DNA of 64,000 bases. Origin: Bog-756 sp963741055. GTDB taxonomy: Bacteria; Actinomycetota; Acidimicrobiia; Acidimicrobiales; RAAP-2. The first letter of the stretch is position 1. Every line of letters begins with the position of its first letter. Shown piece by piece: positions 53,639 to 62,910 of the stretch. Both the position numbers and the translations under genes were made by a program. Location of the stretch: assembly GCA_963741055.1 (NCBI GenBank), contig CAVUGU010000005.1, forward strand, positions 62,001 through 126,000, given 5' to 3'. Below the pieces are notes generated by a model. The model was not told where the DNA came from. It saw nothing but the letters and a program-made list of their open reading frames with translations, and searched no databases.

Positions 53639-55126
53639 GTGCACTTCGACCTGGCGCGACCCACTCAGCGGCAACTTCGCGACGGCGTCATCTGTGGACT
53701 GATCGCGGAGTCGATCATCATCCCGGTGCTGATCCTGGTGACCTTGGTCGATCACCACGTGATCCGCTGGAACTACATCGTCGCCGCCGCGGGATGCATC
53801 CTCGCCTCGATCATCTATCTCGCCTTCTTCGTCGCGGTGACCAAGGGGAGGGCCAGCCTCAGTGCGCAGGCCAACGCCTGGTTCGTCATCGTCTGTCTTG
53901 CCCTCTCCGCTCTCGCCTTCATCGAGCTCGCTTCCTCGAATCCCTATGGGCAGTACACCCCGGCGATGTTGGTCGGCGTGGTGTTCGTCTGCATCGTCGG
54001 CGATCGGCGGATGCAGATCGTGGTCGGCACGTACGCAATCGCACTCATCGCGCTGATCACCTGGGTCGAAGGGTTGCGCGGGACCGAGTTCGCGATCACC
54101 GTCAGCGTCTACGCCTGCACCATCGCGGTGATCACGCTGATCTGCGCGCGGACGGTCGGGTCCCTCACCGGCAACGTCAATTTCCAGCAGGCCACCGCCG
54201 AGCTCACCGAGGTGTTCGACGAGTTCGACCTCGGCTCGGTGATCTCGGGCCGCGACTCGTTCCAGGAGATCTTCTCGAGGGGGTTGCCGCTCGTCCCGAA
54301 CATCCTTCCGTCCGAGCGGGTCGCGGTGTTCACCCGCAACGCCGCGCTCGATCGCTTCACCCTGCTCTCGGCCTGGCCGCCGAACGGACGGGACGTGTCG
54401 GACCTGGCGAGACTCCCCCAGCTGATCGAGGCGCTGGTCACCGACACGGTCACCCTCGACTCCCACCACTGCGTGATCCCGGTCGGCTACACGGTCGACG
54501 GCGAATTGGTGATGGCCGTCGAACGGCGCTCGGGCGCCCGGTCCGACGACCACTCGAAGGAGGCCGCGGAATTCCTCGCCTCTGCCTTCCTCCGGGTGAC
54601 CAGTCGGGCCAACTTCGTCAACGGGCTCCAGGCCGAGAGCCGCACCGACCCGTTGACCGGACTCGCCAATCGCCGCAGTCTTTTCGAGCGCATCGAGATC
54701 GAGATGGCTCACGCGCTCCGATCGGAGACACCGCTCAGCGTGGCGATGATCGATCTCGACCACTTCAAGGACTACAACGACCGCTACGGCCACGTGGCGG
54801 GCGACACGGTCCTGCGGTCGATTGCGGCCGTGCTGGTCTCGAACATCCGGGGACAGGACATGGTGGCGCGTTACGGAGGAGAGGAGTTCTGTCTCGTCAT
54901 GCCCGAGACCGACCTCGTCGGCGGGCACCATCTCCTCGACAAGCTCCGCACCGGCGGGCGCGACGCGACCTCCGACTTCGGAGTGACCTTGTCGGCGGGC
55001 CTGACCAGTTGGGACGGGATCGAGGACACCACCTCCTTCATCGAGCGCGCCGACCAGGCGCTCTACCGGGCGAAGGAGACCGGTCGGAACCGGGTCGTCT
55101 CGATCCAGGCGGTCAACGAGTACTGA
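53639..55126 (+). CDS. membrane diguanylate cyclase (GGDEF)
   Basis: Makes c-di-GMP from GTP. The 495-residue protein has six or so membrane helices in the first 180 residues (GLIAESIIIPVLILVTLVD to AVITLICARTV), a GAF-like segment (DLGSVISGRDSFQEIFSRGL onward) and a C-terminal GGDEF domain from SRTDPLTGLANRRSLFERI. The active-site loop is ARYGGEEFCLV, and RGQD five residues before it is the product-inhibition I-site. There is no EAL domain. The GTG at 53639 is chosen at the beginning of the conserved reading. The CRP-type site upstream suggests cAMP control. Confidence 0.92.
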   Translation: MHFDLARPTQRQLRDGVICGLIAESIIIPVLILVTLVDHHVIRWNYIVAAAGCILASIIYLAFFVAVTKGRASLSAQANAWFVIVCLALSALAFIELASSNPYGQYTPAMLVGVVFVCIVGDRRMQIVVGTYAIALIALITWVEGLRGTEFAITVSVYACTIAVITLICARTVGSLTGNVNFQQATAELTEVFDEFDLGSVISGRDSFQEIFSRGLPLVPNILPSERVAVFTRNAALDRFTLLSAWPPNGRDVSDLARLPQLIEALVTDTVTLDSHHCVIPVGYTVDGELVMAVERRSGARSDDHSKEAAEFLASAFLRVTSRANFVNGLQAESRTDPLTGLANRRSLFERIEIEMAHALRSETPLSVAMIDLDHFKDYNDRYGHVAGDTVLRSIAAVLVSNIRGQDMVARYGGEEFCLVMPETDLVGGHHLLDKLRTGGRDATSDFGVTLSAGLTSWDGIEDTTSFIERADQALYRAKETGRNRVVSIQAVNEY

Positions 55127-55144
55127 GCGCCGCCGGGTGCGGGC

Positions 55145-55315
55145 TCAGCTTTCGCGCCGGAGCACCAGGTAGACGTTGTCGTCGACCACGAAGGAACCGA
55201 CCATCAAGAAACCGTCACTGGCCGCCGCGTCCAGCTCCACTTCGAGCTCGACCCGGCGTTCGCTGACGACCAGCCGGCCTCCGTGGACCCGCAGCACCCG
55301 GTGGTGGAGGGTCAT
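55145..55315 (-). CDS. small conserved-looking protein of unknown function
   Basis: Predicted 56-residue protein. Its ATG at 55313-55315 overlaps the stop of the PIG-L gene (ATGA), the main reason to accept it. The sequence has alternating hydrophobic stretches (GFLMVGSFVVDDNVYLVL) suggesting a small beta-rich fold, and the centre is acidic. No family is recognised. Confidence 0.5.
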   Translation of the reverse strand: MTLHHRVLRVHGGRLVVSERRVELEVELDAAASDGFLMVGSFVVDDNVYLVLRRES

Positions 55316-56126
55316 GGGAGTCCCGCGGGGTCGAGGACCAGCGCGGTCTCCCGCGACCCGCGGGGTCCTTCGTACTCGGGGCGGGTCCGGATGTACCACT
55401 CGGTGCCCCACACCGCCGCGAACGCCTCGTCGGGCATCGCCAGGAAGAAGCTCTCCTCGCCGATCTGGCTCGCGTGCGCCCGCATCGCCTCGCGTTTGGC
55501 CCCGAGAAACCCACAGACGTCGACCGCCGTGGTGATCTTCTCGGCCGGCTCGCCGAAGGAGTCGAGATCGTCGGGGGTTGGGGTCCTGCATCGACCAGTC
55601 GGTGCCTTCTGACTGGCGGATCAGCTCCCGGACGTGGTCGCGGTCGATCGTCGCCAGGTAGACGACGGGCGTCCCCGCGACGTCCGCCGCGCGCATGCCC
55701 ACCCGGTGCACCTGGATGTGGTCGGGGTGCCCGTAACCGCCGTGGTCGTCGTAGACGACGAGCACGTCGCTCGATTCCTCCCGGAGTACGCGGGCCAGCC
55801 GTTCCGCGGCCTCGTCGAGGTCGGCACCGGCGAAGGAGCCTTCACGGCCGTTGGTCTCCTCGCCGGCCATCCCCGAATCGAGGTAGTCGAGGAAGTCCTG
55901 CCGTTGCACGCCGAGGACTGTCGCCGGCTGCCGCGAGCTCGACCTCTCGCCGCTCCGCCAGTGATTCGCCCGGTGCGAGCAGTCCGTCGGGTACCTCGCC
56001 CAGATCCCCGCGCGTCGCGGTCACCAGCACGACACGGTGTCCGTCCGCGGCGAGGGACGCCATCGTCCCGCCGCTGATGATGGCCTCGTCATCGGGATGG
56101 GCATGGAAGAAGGTCACCGTCGCCAC
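55312..56126 (-). CDS. PIG-L/LmbE family deacetylase, MshB/Mca-like (two frameshifts as sequenced)
   Basis: Zinc-dependent N-deacetylase or amidase. In actinobacteria this family includes MshB, which makes the mycothiol precursor, and Mca, which cleaves mycothiol conjugates. The start reads FFHAHPDDEAIISGGTMA (zinc-binding AHPDDE). After a break near 55921 comes DVLVVYDDHGGYGHPDHIQVHR, supplying the later His. After a second break near 55575 the C-terminal part (AKREAMRAHASQIGEESFFLAMP) follows. The 815-nt span is two bases over, as expected for two single insertions, giving about 270 residues. Which of the two roles applies is not decided. Confidence 0.8.
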
Positions 56127-56156
56127 GGCGGCACCCTACCGGGGACTCGAGCGGGC

Positions 56157-56501
56157 TCACCCGAAGGGCAGCTGCGGCGCGTCGGCGAGCGAGGGCCGCG
56201 GCGCCGCGGGTCGGATCCGGCCGGCCGAGCTCCGCCTCGTGGGCGCGAAGATCCGCTCGGGACGGAACGATCGGAGCATGCGCTCTCCGGCGCTGCCTCC
56301 GACGACCTCGATCGACTCGCTCCCGTTGCGTTGGTTGAGCACGTGCGCCCGGAACTCCCACGTCGCCCCCCTGCCGGCGAAACCGGCCACCTCGACCGGG
56401 TCGCCGGCGCGCAGTCCGTTCCACCGTTCGGAGCGGATCAGGTGGTCCGAGCTCTCCCGTGCCTCTTTCGCCGCCGCACGGCTCGGCTTAGCTCGAGCCA
56501 A
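56157..56501 (-). CDS. hypothetical protein
   Basis: Predicted 114-residue basic protein. The middle (LRAGDPVEVAGFAGRGATWEFRAHVLN, split at GFAGR) looks like a small beta-barrel, and the tail is Pro/Arg-rich. It resembles short actinobacterial proteins of unknown function with a single SH3-like strand set, but I cannot name a family. The only start is TTG at 56501 with GAGGAG about 15 nt upstream. It lies between the DedA and PIG-L genes on the same strand. Confidence 0.5.
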   Translation of the reverse strand: MARAKPSRAAAKEARESSDHLIRSERWNGLRAGDPVEVAGFAGRGATWEFRAHVLNQRNGSESIEVVGGSAGERMLRSFRPERIFAPTRRSSAGRIRPAAPRPSLADAPQLPFG

Positions 56502-56516
56502 GACCTCTGCTGCTCC

Positions 56517-57158
56517 TCACCCGTCGGACCCTCGTGTCGTGGTCACGTCTCGGGCTCGCTCCTCGCGCACCACGCGCAGTCGGTGGAAGAAGAGGAATGC
56601 CACCGCGATCACCGCGAGCACGAGGGCTGCATACCCCACGTAGCTGAACGCGTTGAGCACGTGCTCGTAGCTCGCGCCGAGCGAATACCCGAGACTCACC
56701 AGAGCGGTGCACCAGATCGCACAGGCGATGACGGTGAAGGTCAGGAACTTGGCAATCGCCATCTCGCCGATCCCCGCAGCAAAGGAGACGAAGGAGCGAA
56801 GCAGAGGGACGAAGCGGCCGAAGAAGACGAGCGGCTCACCGTGTCGGGCGAACCACGCTTCGGCGCGGTCGAGATCCCGGTGGGTCAGGAGGATGTACTT
56901 GCCCACCTTGTCGACGAGTGGGCGGCCCCCGAAGTAACCGATGAGGTAACCGGCCAGCGACCCGAGGACCTCACCGAGCGTGGCGACGACGATGACGACC
57001 ACCAGGCTCAGGTGGTGAGGCTCGCCGGCGATCTGCCCGCTCGCGAGGACACCGCCGTAGATGAGGGCCAGCTCGGCGCCGACCGGGATGCCCATGGCCG
57101 AGATGAAGCTCAGGACGAAGACGGCCAGGTAACCCCACGTCTCGAGAAAGTGGGTCAT
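56517..57158 (-). CDS. DedA family membrane protein
   Basis: Integral membrane protein of 213 residues of the DedA/SNARE-associated family, implicated in lipid (undecaprenyl phosphate) recycling or membrane homeostasis. The signature ALIYGGVLASGQ and GEVLGSLAGYLIGYFGGRPLV precede WFARHGEPLVFFGRFVPLLRSFVSFAAGIGEM, the conserved re-entrant region, followed by C-terminal helices. The ATG at 57158 is preferred over a TTG 9 nt upstream. It is divergent from an alpha/beta hydrolase gene. Confidence 0.9.
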   Translation of the reverse strand: MTHFLETWGYLAVFVLSFISAMGIPVGAELALIYGGVLASGQIAGEPHHLSLVVVIVVATLGEVLGSLAGYLIGYFGGRPLVDKVGKYILLTHRDLDRAEAWFARHGEPLVFFGRFVPLLRSFVSFAAGIGEMAIAKFLTFTVIACAIWCTALVSLGYSLGASYEHVLNAFSYVGYAALVLAVIAVAFLFFHRLRVVREERARDVTTTRGSDG

Positions 57159-57245
57159 GGCATCCAATGTTTAGTCGGTTCCCCGCACGGCCGGGCGTCA
57201 CTGTGGCGCCGCTTGTCGACAGGTGGTGCGAGTACCGTCGCTGAC

Positions 57246-58146
57246 GTGGACGCCACGAGCGAACCGAGGCCGACCCGACCGCTGCGTCACACCCGACGGC
57301 CTCGAGATCGCCGTCTACGACTTCGGCGGTGCCGGACGGGATCTCCTGCTCGTCCACGCGACCGGGTTCTGCGCCGAGGTGTTCCGCCCCTTCGTCCGAG
57401 CACTCGGCACCGGGTTCCACTCCTTCGCGCTCGACCTGAGGGCCCACGGCCGTTCCGACCGACCTCCCGACGGCGACTTCGAGTGGTCGGGATTCGCGAC
57501 CGACGTGCTGTCGGTGATCGACCACCTCGGACTCTCTCGGCCGATGGGGTTCGGCCATTCGTGCGGCGGCGCGGCGCTCCTCTTGGCGGAGGAGTCGAAC
57601 CCGGGCACCTTCGAGTCGCTCTACTGCTACGAGCCCATCGTCTTCCCGGTCGTCGGTGACTCGGCATTGCCGCCCGACAACCCTCTCTCGCAGGGCGCTC
57701 GCCGTCGGCGCGAGACCTTCCCGTCCGCGGAGGACGCCTTCGTCAACTTCGCGGCCAAGCCACCGTTCAACGAGCTCGATCCCGATGTGCTCCGTTGCTA
57801 TGTCGAGGCAGGCTTCGAGCCGATCCCCGAAGCAGAAGGCGGGGACGGCCGAGCCATCCGCCTTCGGTGCCGCCGTGAGGACGAAGCCGAGATCTACGGA
57901 CTCGGCGCGCGCCACGGCGCGTTCGAAAGGCTGAACGAGGTCGCGTGCCCGGTCTGGCTGGCTTGTGGCGAGCACACCGACGCCATCGGGCCGAGGCTCC
58001 TCGAGCTCGACGCCTCGCGGCTGGCTCGGGCGAACACCGAGGTCCTCGCGGGGGTCGGCCACTTCGGTCCGTTGCAGGATCCACAGCTCGTCGCCCGGTC
58101 CGTGCTCGGGCCACTGGTCCCCGGTACCGTCTCACCCCCGTCGTAG
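57246..58146 (+). CDS. alpha/beta hydrolase (one frameshift as sequenced)
   Basis: Alpha/beta hydrolase of about 299 residues. The core after a break near 57287 reads TPDGLEIAVYDFGG, LLLVHATGFCAEVFRP (oxyanion), ALDLRAHGRSD, the nucleophile elbow GFGHSCGGAALLL and the final VLAGVGHFGPLQDP His. The GTG at 57246 is the likely true start; its frame joins the rest if one base is removed, and the 901-nt span is one over. The downstream nuclease gene begins 9 nt after the stop. Confidence 0.8.
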
Positions 58147-58155
58147 TCTGGTCGC

Positions 58156-58986
58156 GTGTCCTTCGAGTTGCCACGCTCGCTGTCTCCTTCCAAGGTCAAT
58201 GCCTTCTGTGACTGCGCGCTCGCCTTCCGGTTCACCGCCATCGAGCGTCTGCCGGAGCCGCCGAGCGTCTGGACGGTCAAAGGCACGCTCGTCCACCGTG
58301 CTCTCGAGCGTCTCTTCTGGTACCACCCGCAAGGTGCTCGATCGCCTGCCGCTGCGACAGCCGAGCTCGCCCGTGCGTGGGACGAGCTCCGGTACGACCC
58401 GGAGTTCGCCCTGCTCGGACTCGACGCCGAGGAGGCAGAGGCGTTCCGCCTCGATGCCGCGACCCTGCTCGAGCACTACTTCGAGCTCGAGGATCCGAAT
58501 GCGGTCGTGACCGTCGGTGTCGAGATCACCCTCGAGGCGATGATCGGCGGCGTCCGGATGCGCGGCATCATCGACCGGCTCGACCTCGGCCCCGACGGCG
58601 AGCTCCTGGTCGTCGACTACAAGACCGGGCGCGCACCCGCACCCTCGCACGAGCGCTCGAAGCTCACCGGCGTGCACCTCTACGCGTTGCTGTGCGAGGA
58701 GGTGCTCGGCCGGCCTCCTGCCGAGGTGCGGCTGCTCCATCTCCGCGAGCCGCTTTCTCTCACCGCGGAGCCGAGCGAGCAGGCACTGCGCGGCCATCGC
58801 GCGAAGACCGGCGCCGTGTGGTCGGCGATCGAGCGGGCCTGCCGGAACGAGGACTTCCGCCCGAAGCCCTCCGCGCTCTGCAACTACTGCCGGTTCCGTG
58901 AGTTCTGCCCCGCCTTCGGAGGAGATCCGGCTCAGGCGGCGGCCGCCTTCGACACGGTCGAGGGCGAAGTCGAGGCGGTCGCGTGA
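58156..58986 (+). CDS. PD-(D/E)XK (RecB/Cas4-like) nuclease with Fe-S cysteines
   Basis: Predicted 276-residue nuclease. The active-site residues are in GTLVHRALERL (His), MRGIIDRLDL (Asp) and LLVVDYKTGRAP (Asp-x-Lys). An N-terminal CDCALAFRF and C-terminal CNYCRFREFCP supply four cysteines, the arrangement that holds an iron-sulfur cluster in Cas4, AddB and related enzymes. There is no helicase or CRISPR gene nearby, so it is a stand-alone member, and a role in DNA repair is likely. The stop overlaps the next gene's GTG start (GTGA). Confidence 0.87.
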   Translation: MSFELPRSLSPSKVNAFCDCALAFRFTAIERLPEPPSVWTVKGTLVHRALERLFWYHPQGARSPAAATAELARAWDELRYDPEFALLGLDAEEAEAFRLDAATLLEHYFELEDPNAVVTVGVEITLEAMIGGVRMRGIIDRLDLGPDGELLVVDYKTGRAPAPSHERSKLTGVHLYALLCEEVLGRPPAEVRLLHLREPLSLTAEPSEQALRGHRAKTGAVWSAIERACRNEDFRPKPSALCNYCRFREFCPAFGGDPAQAAAAFDTVEGEVEAVA

Positions 58987-59597
58987 CACTGCGGGAGACT
59001 GCTCCGAAACCCTCCCCGGACGATCCCGGAGTTGCCGGTCCGCCCGACGAGGGAGCCATGGGCCACCTCCGTGCAGCCGTCCACGCGGTCGACGAGGTCG
59101 TCGACGGATGGTTCGAGCCGATCCGCGGCAACCCCGCAGTCGACGGGGCGGCAAAGGTGATCACCGGGCTCGGCGACCGAGGGCTGATGTGGGTCGCCAC
59201 CACGCTCTGGCGGGTGCGCCGCAGCGGCCCGGAACGGGCCCGAGCCGTTCGCGCCCTCGCGATCGCCGGGGCGGAATCGGCCACGATCAACACGGTGATC
59301 AAGTCCTTCGTCGGCCGCTCCCGCCCCGACCAGTCCGGCCTCCGAGTCGTCCAAGGTGGAGTACCGGTACGCGAGCCGAGCTCGAGCAGCTTCCCGAGTG
59401 GGCACACCCTGGCCGCCTTCTGCGCGGCCACGGTCATGTCCGAGCGCAACAACCCGGCCGGCAATGCGCTGCTCTTCGGAGCCGCCGCACTGGTCGGACT
59501 CAGCAGGCTCCACCTACGGCACCACCACGCCTCCGACGTCGTCGGCGGCGCCGTCATCGGGGCGGCGCTCGGGTTGCTCGGGCGGCGGCTGGTCTGA
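58983..59597 (+). CDS. PAP2 family phosphatase
   Basis: Membrane-associated phosphatase of 204 residues. The acid-phosphatase signatures are present in order: KSFVGRSRP, SSSFPSGHTLAAFC, and SRLHLRHHHASDVVGGAVIG. Helices follow the expected PAP2 layout. Such enzymes dephosphorylate undecaprenyl pyrophosphate or lipid phosphates. It starts with a GTG overlapping the nuclease stop, so the two are probably co-transcribed although their functions are unlike. Confidence 0.9.
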   Translation: MTLRETAPKPSPDDPGVAGPPDEGAMGHLRAAVHAVDEVVDGWFEPIRGNPAVDGAAKVITGLGDRGLMWVATTLWRVRRSGPERARAVRALAIAGAESATINTVIKSFVGRSRPDQSGLRVVQGGVPVREPSSSSFPSGHTLAAFCAATVMSERNNPAGNALLFGAAALVGLSRLHLRHHHASDVVGGAVIGAALGLLGRRLV

Positions 59598-59695
59598 ACG
59601 CCGCGTCGGGCGTCGTTGGCCGCGTCGGCCGGGGCCGGGGCGGCCCGCTCTTCCGAGTTTCGGAATGGATCGAGCCCGGCGGGGGTTGCACAGGC

Positions 59696-60304
59696 GTGAG
59701 TCCTGCGCAGAAATTTGCCGTGACCTGGGACTACCGCTGCCCCTTCGCGCGAAACGGCCACGAGCACGTGCTCGACGGCCTCGAGGCGGGCGCGGACTGG
59801 CAGGTCACGTTCGTCCCCTTCTTCCTCAACCAGACCCACGTCCCCGAAGGCGGGACGCCGGCCTGGGAGGACCCCGCGCACCAACCCGACCTCCTCGCCC
59901 TGTCGGCGGGAGTCGTCGTGCGCGACCGGTTCCCCGAACGTTTTCCGGCCGTTCACCGGGCCCTCTTCACCGCCCGCCACGATGGAGGCGGTGACCTCCG
60001 CGACCCGGCGGTGGTGCGTGCCGCGCTGTCCGACGCGGGTGTGGACGCCGACGCGGTCCTTACCGAGGTCGAAGACGGATGGCCGGCGAAGACGATTCGC
60101 CAGGAGCACGAGCGTGCGGTCGAGGAGCTCGCGGTGTTCGGCGTCCCGACGTTCATCATCGGAGACCGCGCGGTGTTCGTCCGGCTCATGACCCGTCCCG
60201 AGGGGGACGGTGCCCTTGCGAGACGCACCATCGACCAGGTGCTCCAGCTCCTCACGGATCATCCGGAGCTCAACGAATTCAAGTACACCCGGGTCGCCCG
60301 CTGA
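59696..60304 (+). CDS. DsbA family oxidoreductase-like protein (single active-site Cys)
   Basis: Thioredoxin-fold protein of 202 residues. The active-site position is DYRCPFARNGHEHV, one Cys only, so dithiol exchange is not expected; similar proteins act as isomerases or glutathione-like transferases. The helical insert follows (LLALSAGVVVRDRFPERFP) and the fold closes with AVEELAVFGVPTFIIGDRAVFVRL, with the cis-Pro in GVPTF. The GTG at 59696 is preferred. No partner is evident. Confidence 0.8.
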   Translation: MSPAQKFAVTWDYRCPFARNGHEHVLDGLEAGADWQVTFVPFFLNQTHVPEGGTPAWEDPAHQPDLLALSAGVVVRDRFPERFPAVHRALFTARHDGGGDLRDPAVVRAALSDAGVDADAVLTEVEDGWPAKTIRQEHERAVEELAVFGVPTFIIGDRAVFVRLMTRPEGDGALARRTIDQVLQLLTDHPELNEFKYTRVAR

Positions 60305-60336
60305 ACACGACCTGAGCGGCGCCGCCTACCTGCGGA

Positions 60337-61251
60337 TCAGGCGCCCTTCAATTCGCGGAGTTCGGCGAGGGCGGCGACCGAGTCCCGAACCTGTGCGGCG
60401 GAGCCGAACGGCGCGCCGCAGAAGTCGGTAACCCCCATGTCGGCGAGGCGGCGCACCTGATCACGCACCTCGGCGGCAGCTCCGACGATCGCCACGTCCG
60501 CCGGACCTGCGGCGCCCTCTCGGTCGAGCATGGCCCGATACGAGGGCAAATGCCCGTAGATGGCGAACTGCTCGGTCGCCTTCTCTCGTGCCGCCGCCGG
60601 ATCGTCGGTCACACAGATCGGGAGCCCGACACCGATTCTCGGCGACGGTCGCCCCGCCTCGGTGGCCGCCTCCCGGATCGTCGGGATGATGTGCGCCTCG
60701 AGTGTTGCGGGACCGGTCATCCAGGTCACCGTCCCGGCCGCCATCCGTCCCGCGATGCGCAACATCTCGGTCCCGAGCGCCGCGACCAGTACGGGCGGCG
60801 CGGGGGCTTCGATCTCGAGAGGACCGAAGGTCGACGCACGCAGGGTCTCGCCCCTGAAGGACACCTGTTCGCCTTCGAGGAGGGGAACGAGGATCGAGAG
60901 GTACTCGCGCATGTGCCGAGCCGGTTTGTCGAAGGACTGGCCGAAGACGTTCTCGATCACCATCTGATGGGAGAGGCCGATTCCGAGCGTCAGTCGTCCA
61001 CCGGTCACCGCCTGCACGGTCAGCGCCTGGCCGGCGAGCATCACCGGGTTGCGGGGGTAGGTGGGCACGACGGCGGTGCCGAGGCCGATGTCTGGTACCT
61101 CGCGGCCGATGACGGCAAGGGCGGTGAGCGCGTCGTAGGAGAAGATCTGAGAGGACCATGCGGTCTCGATGCCGGTCTGTCGCAAGGAGGCGACCTGAGC
61201 CACCATCTGGTCGAACGGCCCTCCCGTGTCGATCATCACGCCGATGCGCAT
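60337..61251 (-). CDS. LLM-class F420-dependent oxidoreductase
   Basis: F420/FMN-dependent barrel enzyme of 304 residues. It has IGVMIDTGGPFDQMVAQVASL, TAVVPTYPRNPVMLAGQALTVQAVTGGRLTLGIGLSH (split at VTGGRL), and the C-terminal DVAIVGAAAEVRDQVRRLADMGVTDF. The residues match the TIGR03564-type actinobacterial group. Substrate unknown. It is divergent from purE. Confidence 0.87.
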   Translation of the reverse strand: MRIGVMIDTGGPFDQMVAQVASLRQTGIETAWSSQIFSYDALTALAVIGREVPDIGLGTAVVPTYPRNPVMLAGQALTVQAVTGGRLTLGIGLSHQMVIENVFGQSFDKPARHMREYLSILVPLLEGEQVSFRGETLRASTFGPLEIEAPAPPVLVAALGTEMLRIAGRMAAGTVTWMTGPATLEAHIIPTIREAATEAGRPSPRIGVGLPICVTDDPAAAREKATEQFAIYGHLPSYRAMLDREGAAGPADVAIVGAAAEVRDQVRRLADMGVTDFCGAPFGSAAQVRDSVAALAELRELKGA

Positions 61252-61352
61252 CGTGCCTCCTCGGGCGATCTCCGGACCCCGGAAACCCCGCTCCCACGCG
61301 GTCCGGGCCGGACCACCGTACCGGGCGGCTCCCGGTCGGGCAGAATGCCCGC

Positions 61353-61847
61353 ATGTCCGTCGCCATCATCATGGGAAGCGCGTCCGATTCGTCGCACATG
61401 GACGACGCGGTCCAGACCCTTCGTTCGTTCGAGATCGAGACTCAGGTTCGGGTGCTCTCCGCGCACCGCACCCCTGACGACACCATCGCGTTCGCACGCG
61501 GTGCCGCGGAGGCCGGAGTGAAGGTGATCATCTGCGCCGCCGGCGGCGCCGCGCACCTCGCCGGAGTGGTGGCAGCAGCCACTCCGCTGCCGGTCATCGG
61601 GGTCCCGGTGGCGCTGGCCAACCTCTCGGGACTCGACTCGCTCCTCGCGATGGTCCAGATGCCGAAAGGGGTGCCGGTGGCAACGGTCGCCATCAACGGT
61701 GCCCGCAATGCCGCCCTGCTCGCGGTGCGGATCCTGGCACTCTCCGACAACCGGCTCGCGATCGAGCTCGAACGGTTCGGGCACGAGCTCGCCGACCAGG
61801 TGCGCGACCAAGACGCGGAGATCGTCGCCCGCTACCAGCAAGCCTGA
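61353..61847 (+). CDS. purE: 5-(carboxyamino)imidazole ribonucleotide mutase
   Basis: Purine biosynthesis enzyme that converts N5-CAIR to CAIR. The 164-residue frame has the PurE signatures VAIIMGSASDSSHMDDA, RVLSAHRTPDDTIAFARGA, IICAAGGAAHLAGVVAA and GVPVATVAINGARNAALLAVRIL. The length is typical for a PurE class I protein. The ATG at 61353 is clear. purK is not in the window, and two LLM genes flank it. Confidence 0.95.
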   Translation: MSVAIIMGSASDSSHMDDAVQTLRSFEIETQVRVLSAHRTPDDTIAFARGAAEAGVKVIICAAGGAAHLAGVVAAATPLPVIGVPVALANLSGLDSLLAMVQMPKGVPVATVAINGARNAALLAVRILALSDNRLAIELERFGHELADQVRDQDAEIVARYQQA

Positions 61848-61879
61848 GTCGCGTCGGGCTCGCCGAGGGCGTCGCCCGT

Positions 61880-62875
61880 TCAGTCGCCGCTGTCGCCGGC
61901 CGCCGTCCACGGCGGCGCGAGACCTGCGACCGCTTCCTCGAGCGAGTGCCCCAACGGGATCACTGCCATCACCGGGATGCCGACCCCGTTCTCGACGTAG
62001 CGTCCGACGTGCGCCCGACACTCGTCGAAGGAACCGTGGACCACGAGGGCGTCGACGGTCTCGTCGGGGATCGCCGCGAGGGCGGCCTTGCGGTCCCCCG
62101 CCTTCCACGCTGACCACATCTCCTCGAGCTCGGGGCCGCGGCCGAGCCAGCGGTGGAAGGCCGCGTAGACGCCCACGTTGAGATAGGCCGCGATCATCCT
62201 GCGTCCGACGGCGCGCACGGTCTCGGTGTCCTCGGAAGGACAGACGAAGATGCGCGCCGCGGCAGGGCAGGCCCCACCCGTCTCGGCTCGGACGGTCACC
62301 ACGTCCTCGGCGGACAGCCAGTTGAGGATCACCCCGTCGGCCGCGCTCGCGGCGAGCCGCAGCATTCCGGGTCGGAGAGCCGCGAGGAAGATCGGTGGCG
62401 GGTGCTCGACCGGACGAGCGAGCCGGAAGCCGCGCACGGTGAACGTCTCGAACTCGCGATCGACCTTCTCTCCGGCGAGCGCTTCACGCAAGAAGGCGAT
62501 GGTGTCCCGAGCCCGCTGGTAGGGCATGTCGAAGGGGATCCCGTTCCAGCGGCTGACGATCACGTCCGAGGACGTCCCGAGGCCGAAGGTGAATCGTCCC
62601 GGAGCCGCCTCCGCCATCGCCGCCACGCTCTGGGCGAGGAGTGCGGGCCCCCTCGTGTAGGCGGGGATGATCGCGACACCGAGCCGGAGGCCCGGTGTCC
62701 AGGCCGCTGCCAGGGCGAGTGGTGTGAGCCCGTCGACCCCATCGGTCTCGGCCGACCACACGTCGGTGTACCCGAGGCGCAAAAGCTCCTCGTACCAGGC
62801 ACGATGCTCGAGGAGCGAGACTCCGTCGAAGGGGACCGTGATGCCGTAGCGTCGATCGCTGTCCGTCCCGCTCAC
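61880..62875 (-). CDS. LLM-class F420-dependent oxidoreductase
   Basis: Barrel enzyme of 331 residues. It starts YGITVPFDGVSLLEH and contains YTDVWSAETDGVDGLTPLALAA, LGVAIIPAYTRGPALLAQSVAAMAE, RFTFGLGTSSDVIVSRWNG and a C-terminal GHSLEEAVAGLAP. The pattern fits the probable F420-dependent oxidoreductases common in Actinomycetota. It differs clearly from the LLM proteins at 43.7 and 60.3 kb, so it is not a recent duplicate. Substrate unknown. Confidence 0.88.
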   Translation of the reverse strand: MSGTDSDRRYGITVPFDGVSLLEHRAWYEELLRLGYTDVWSAETDGVDGLTPLALAAAWTPGLRLGVAIIPAYTRGPALLAQSVAAMAEAAPGRFTFGLGTSSDVIVSRWNGIPFDMPYQRARDTIAFLREALAGEKVDREFETFTVRGFRLARPVEHPPPIFLAALRPGMLRLAASAADGVILNWLSAEDVVTVRAETGGACPAAARIFVCPSEDTETVRAVGRRMIAAYLNVGVYAAFHRWLGRGPELEEMWSAWKAGDRKAALAAIPDETVDALVVHGSFDECRAHVGRYVENGVGIPVMAVIPLGHSLEEAVAGLAPPWTAAGDSGD

Positions 62876-62910
62876 GTCCCCGTATTACACCCTCCTGGCA
62901 CACTCTTCCC

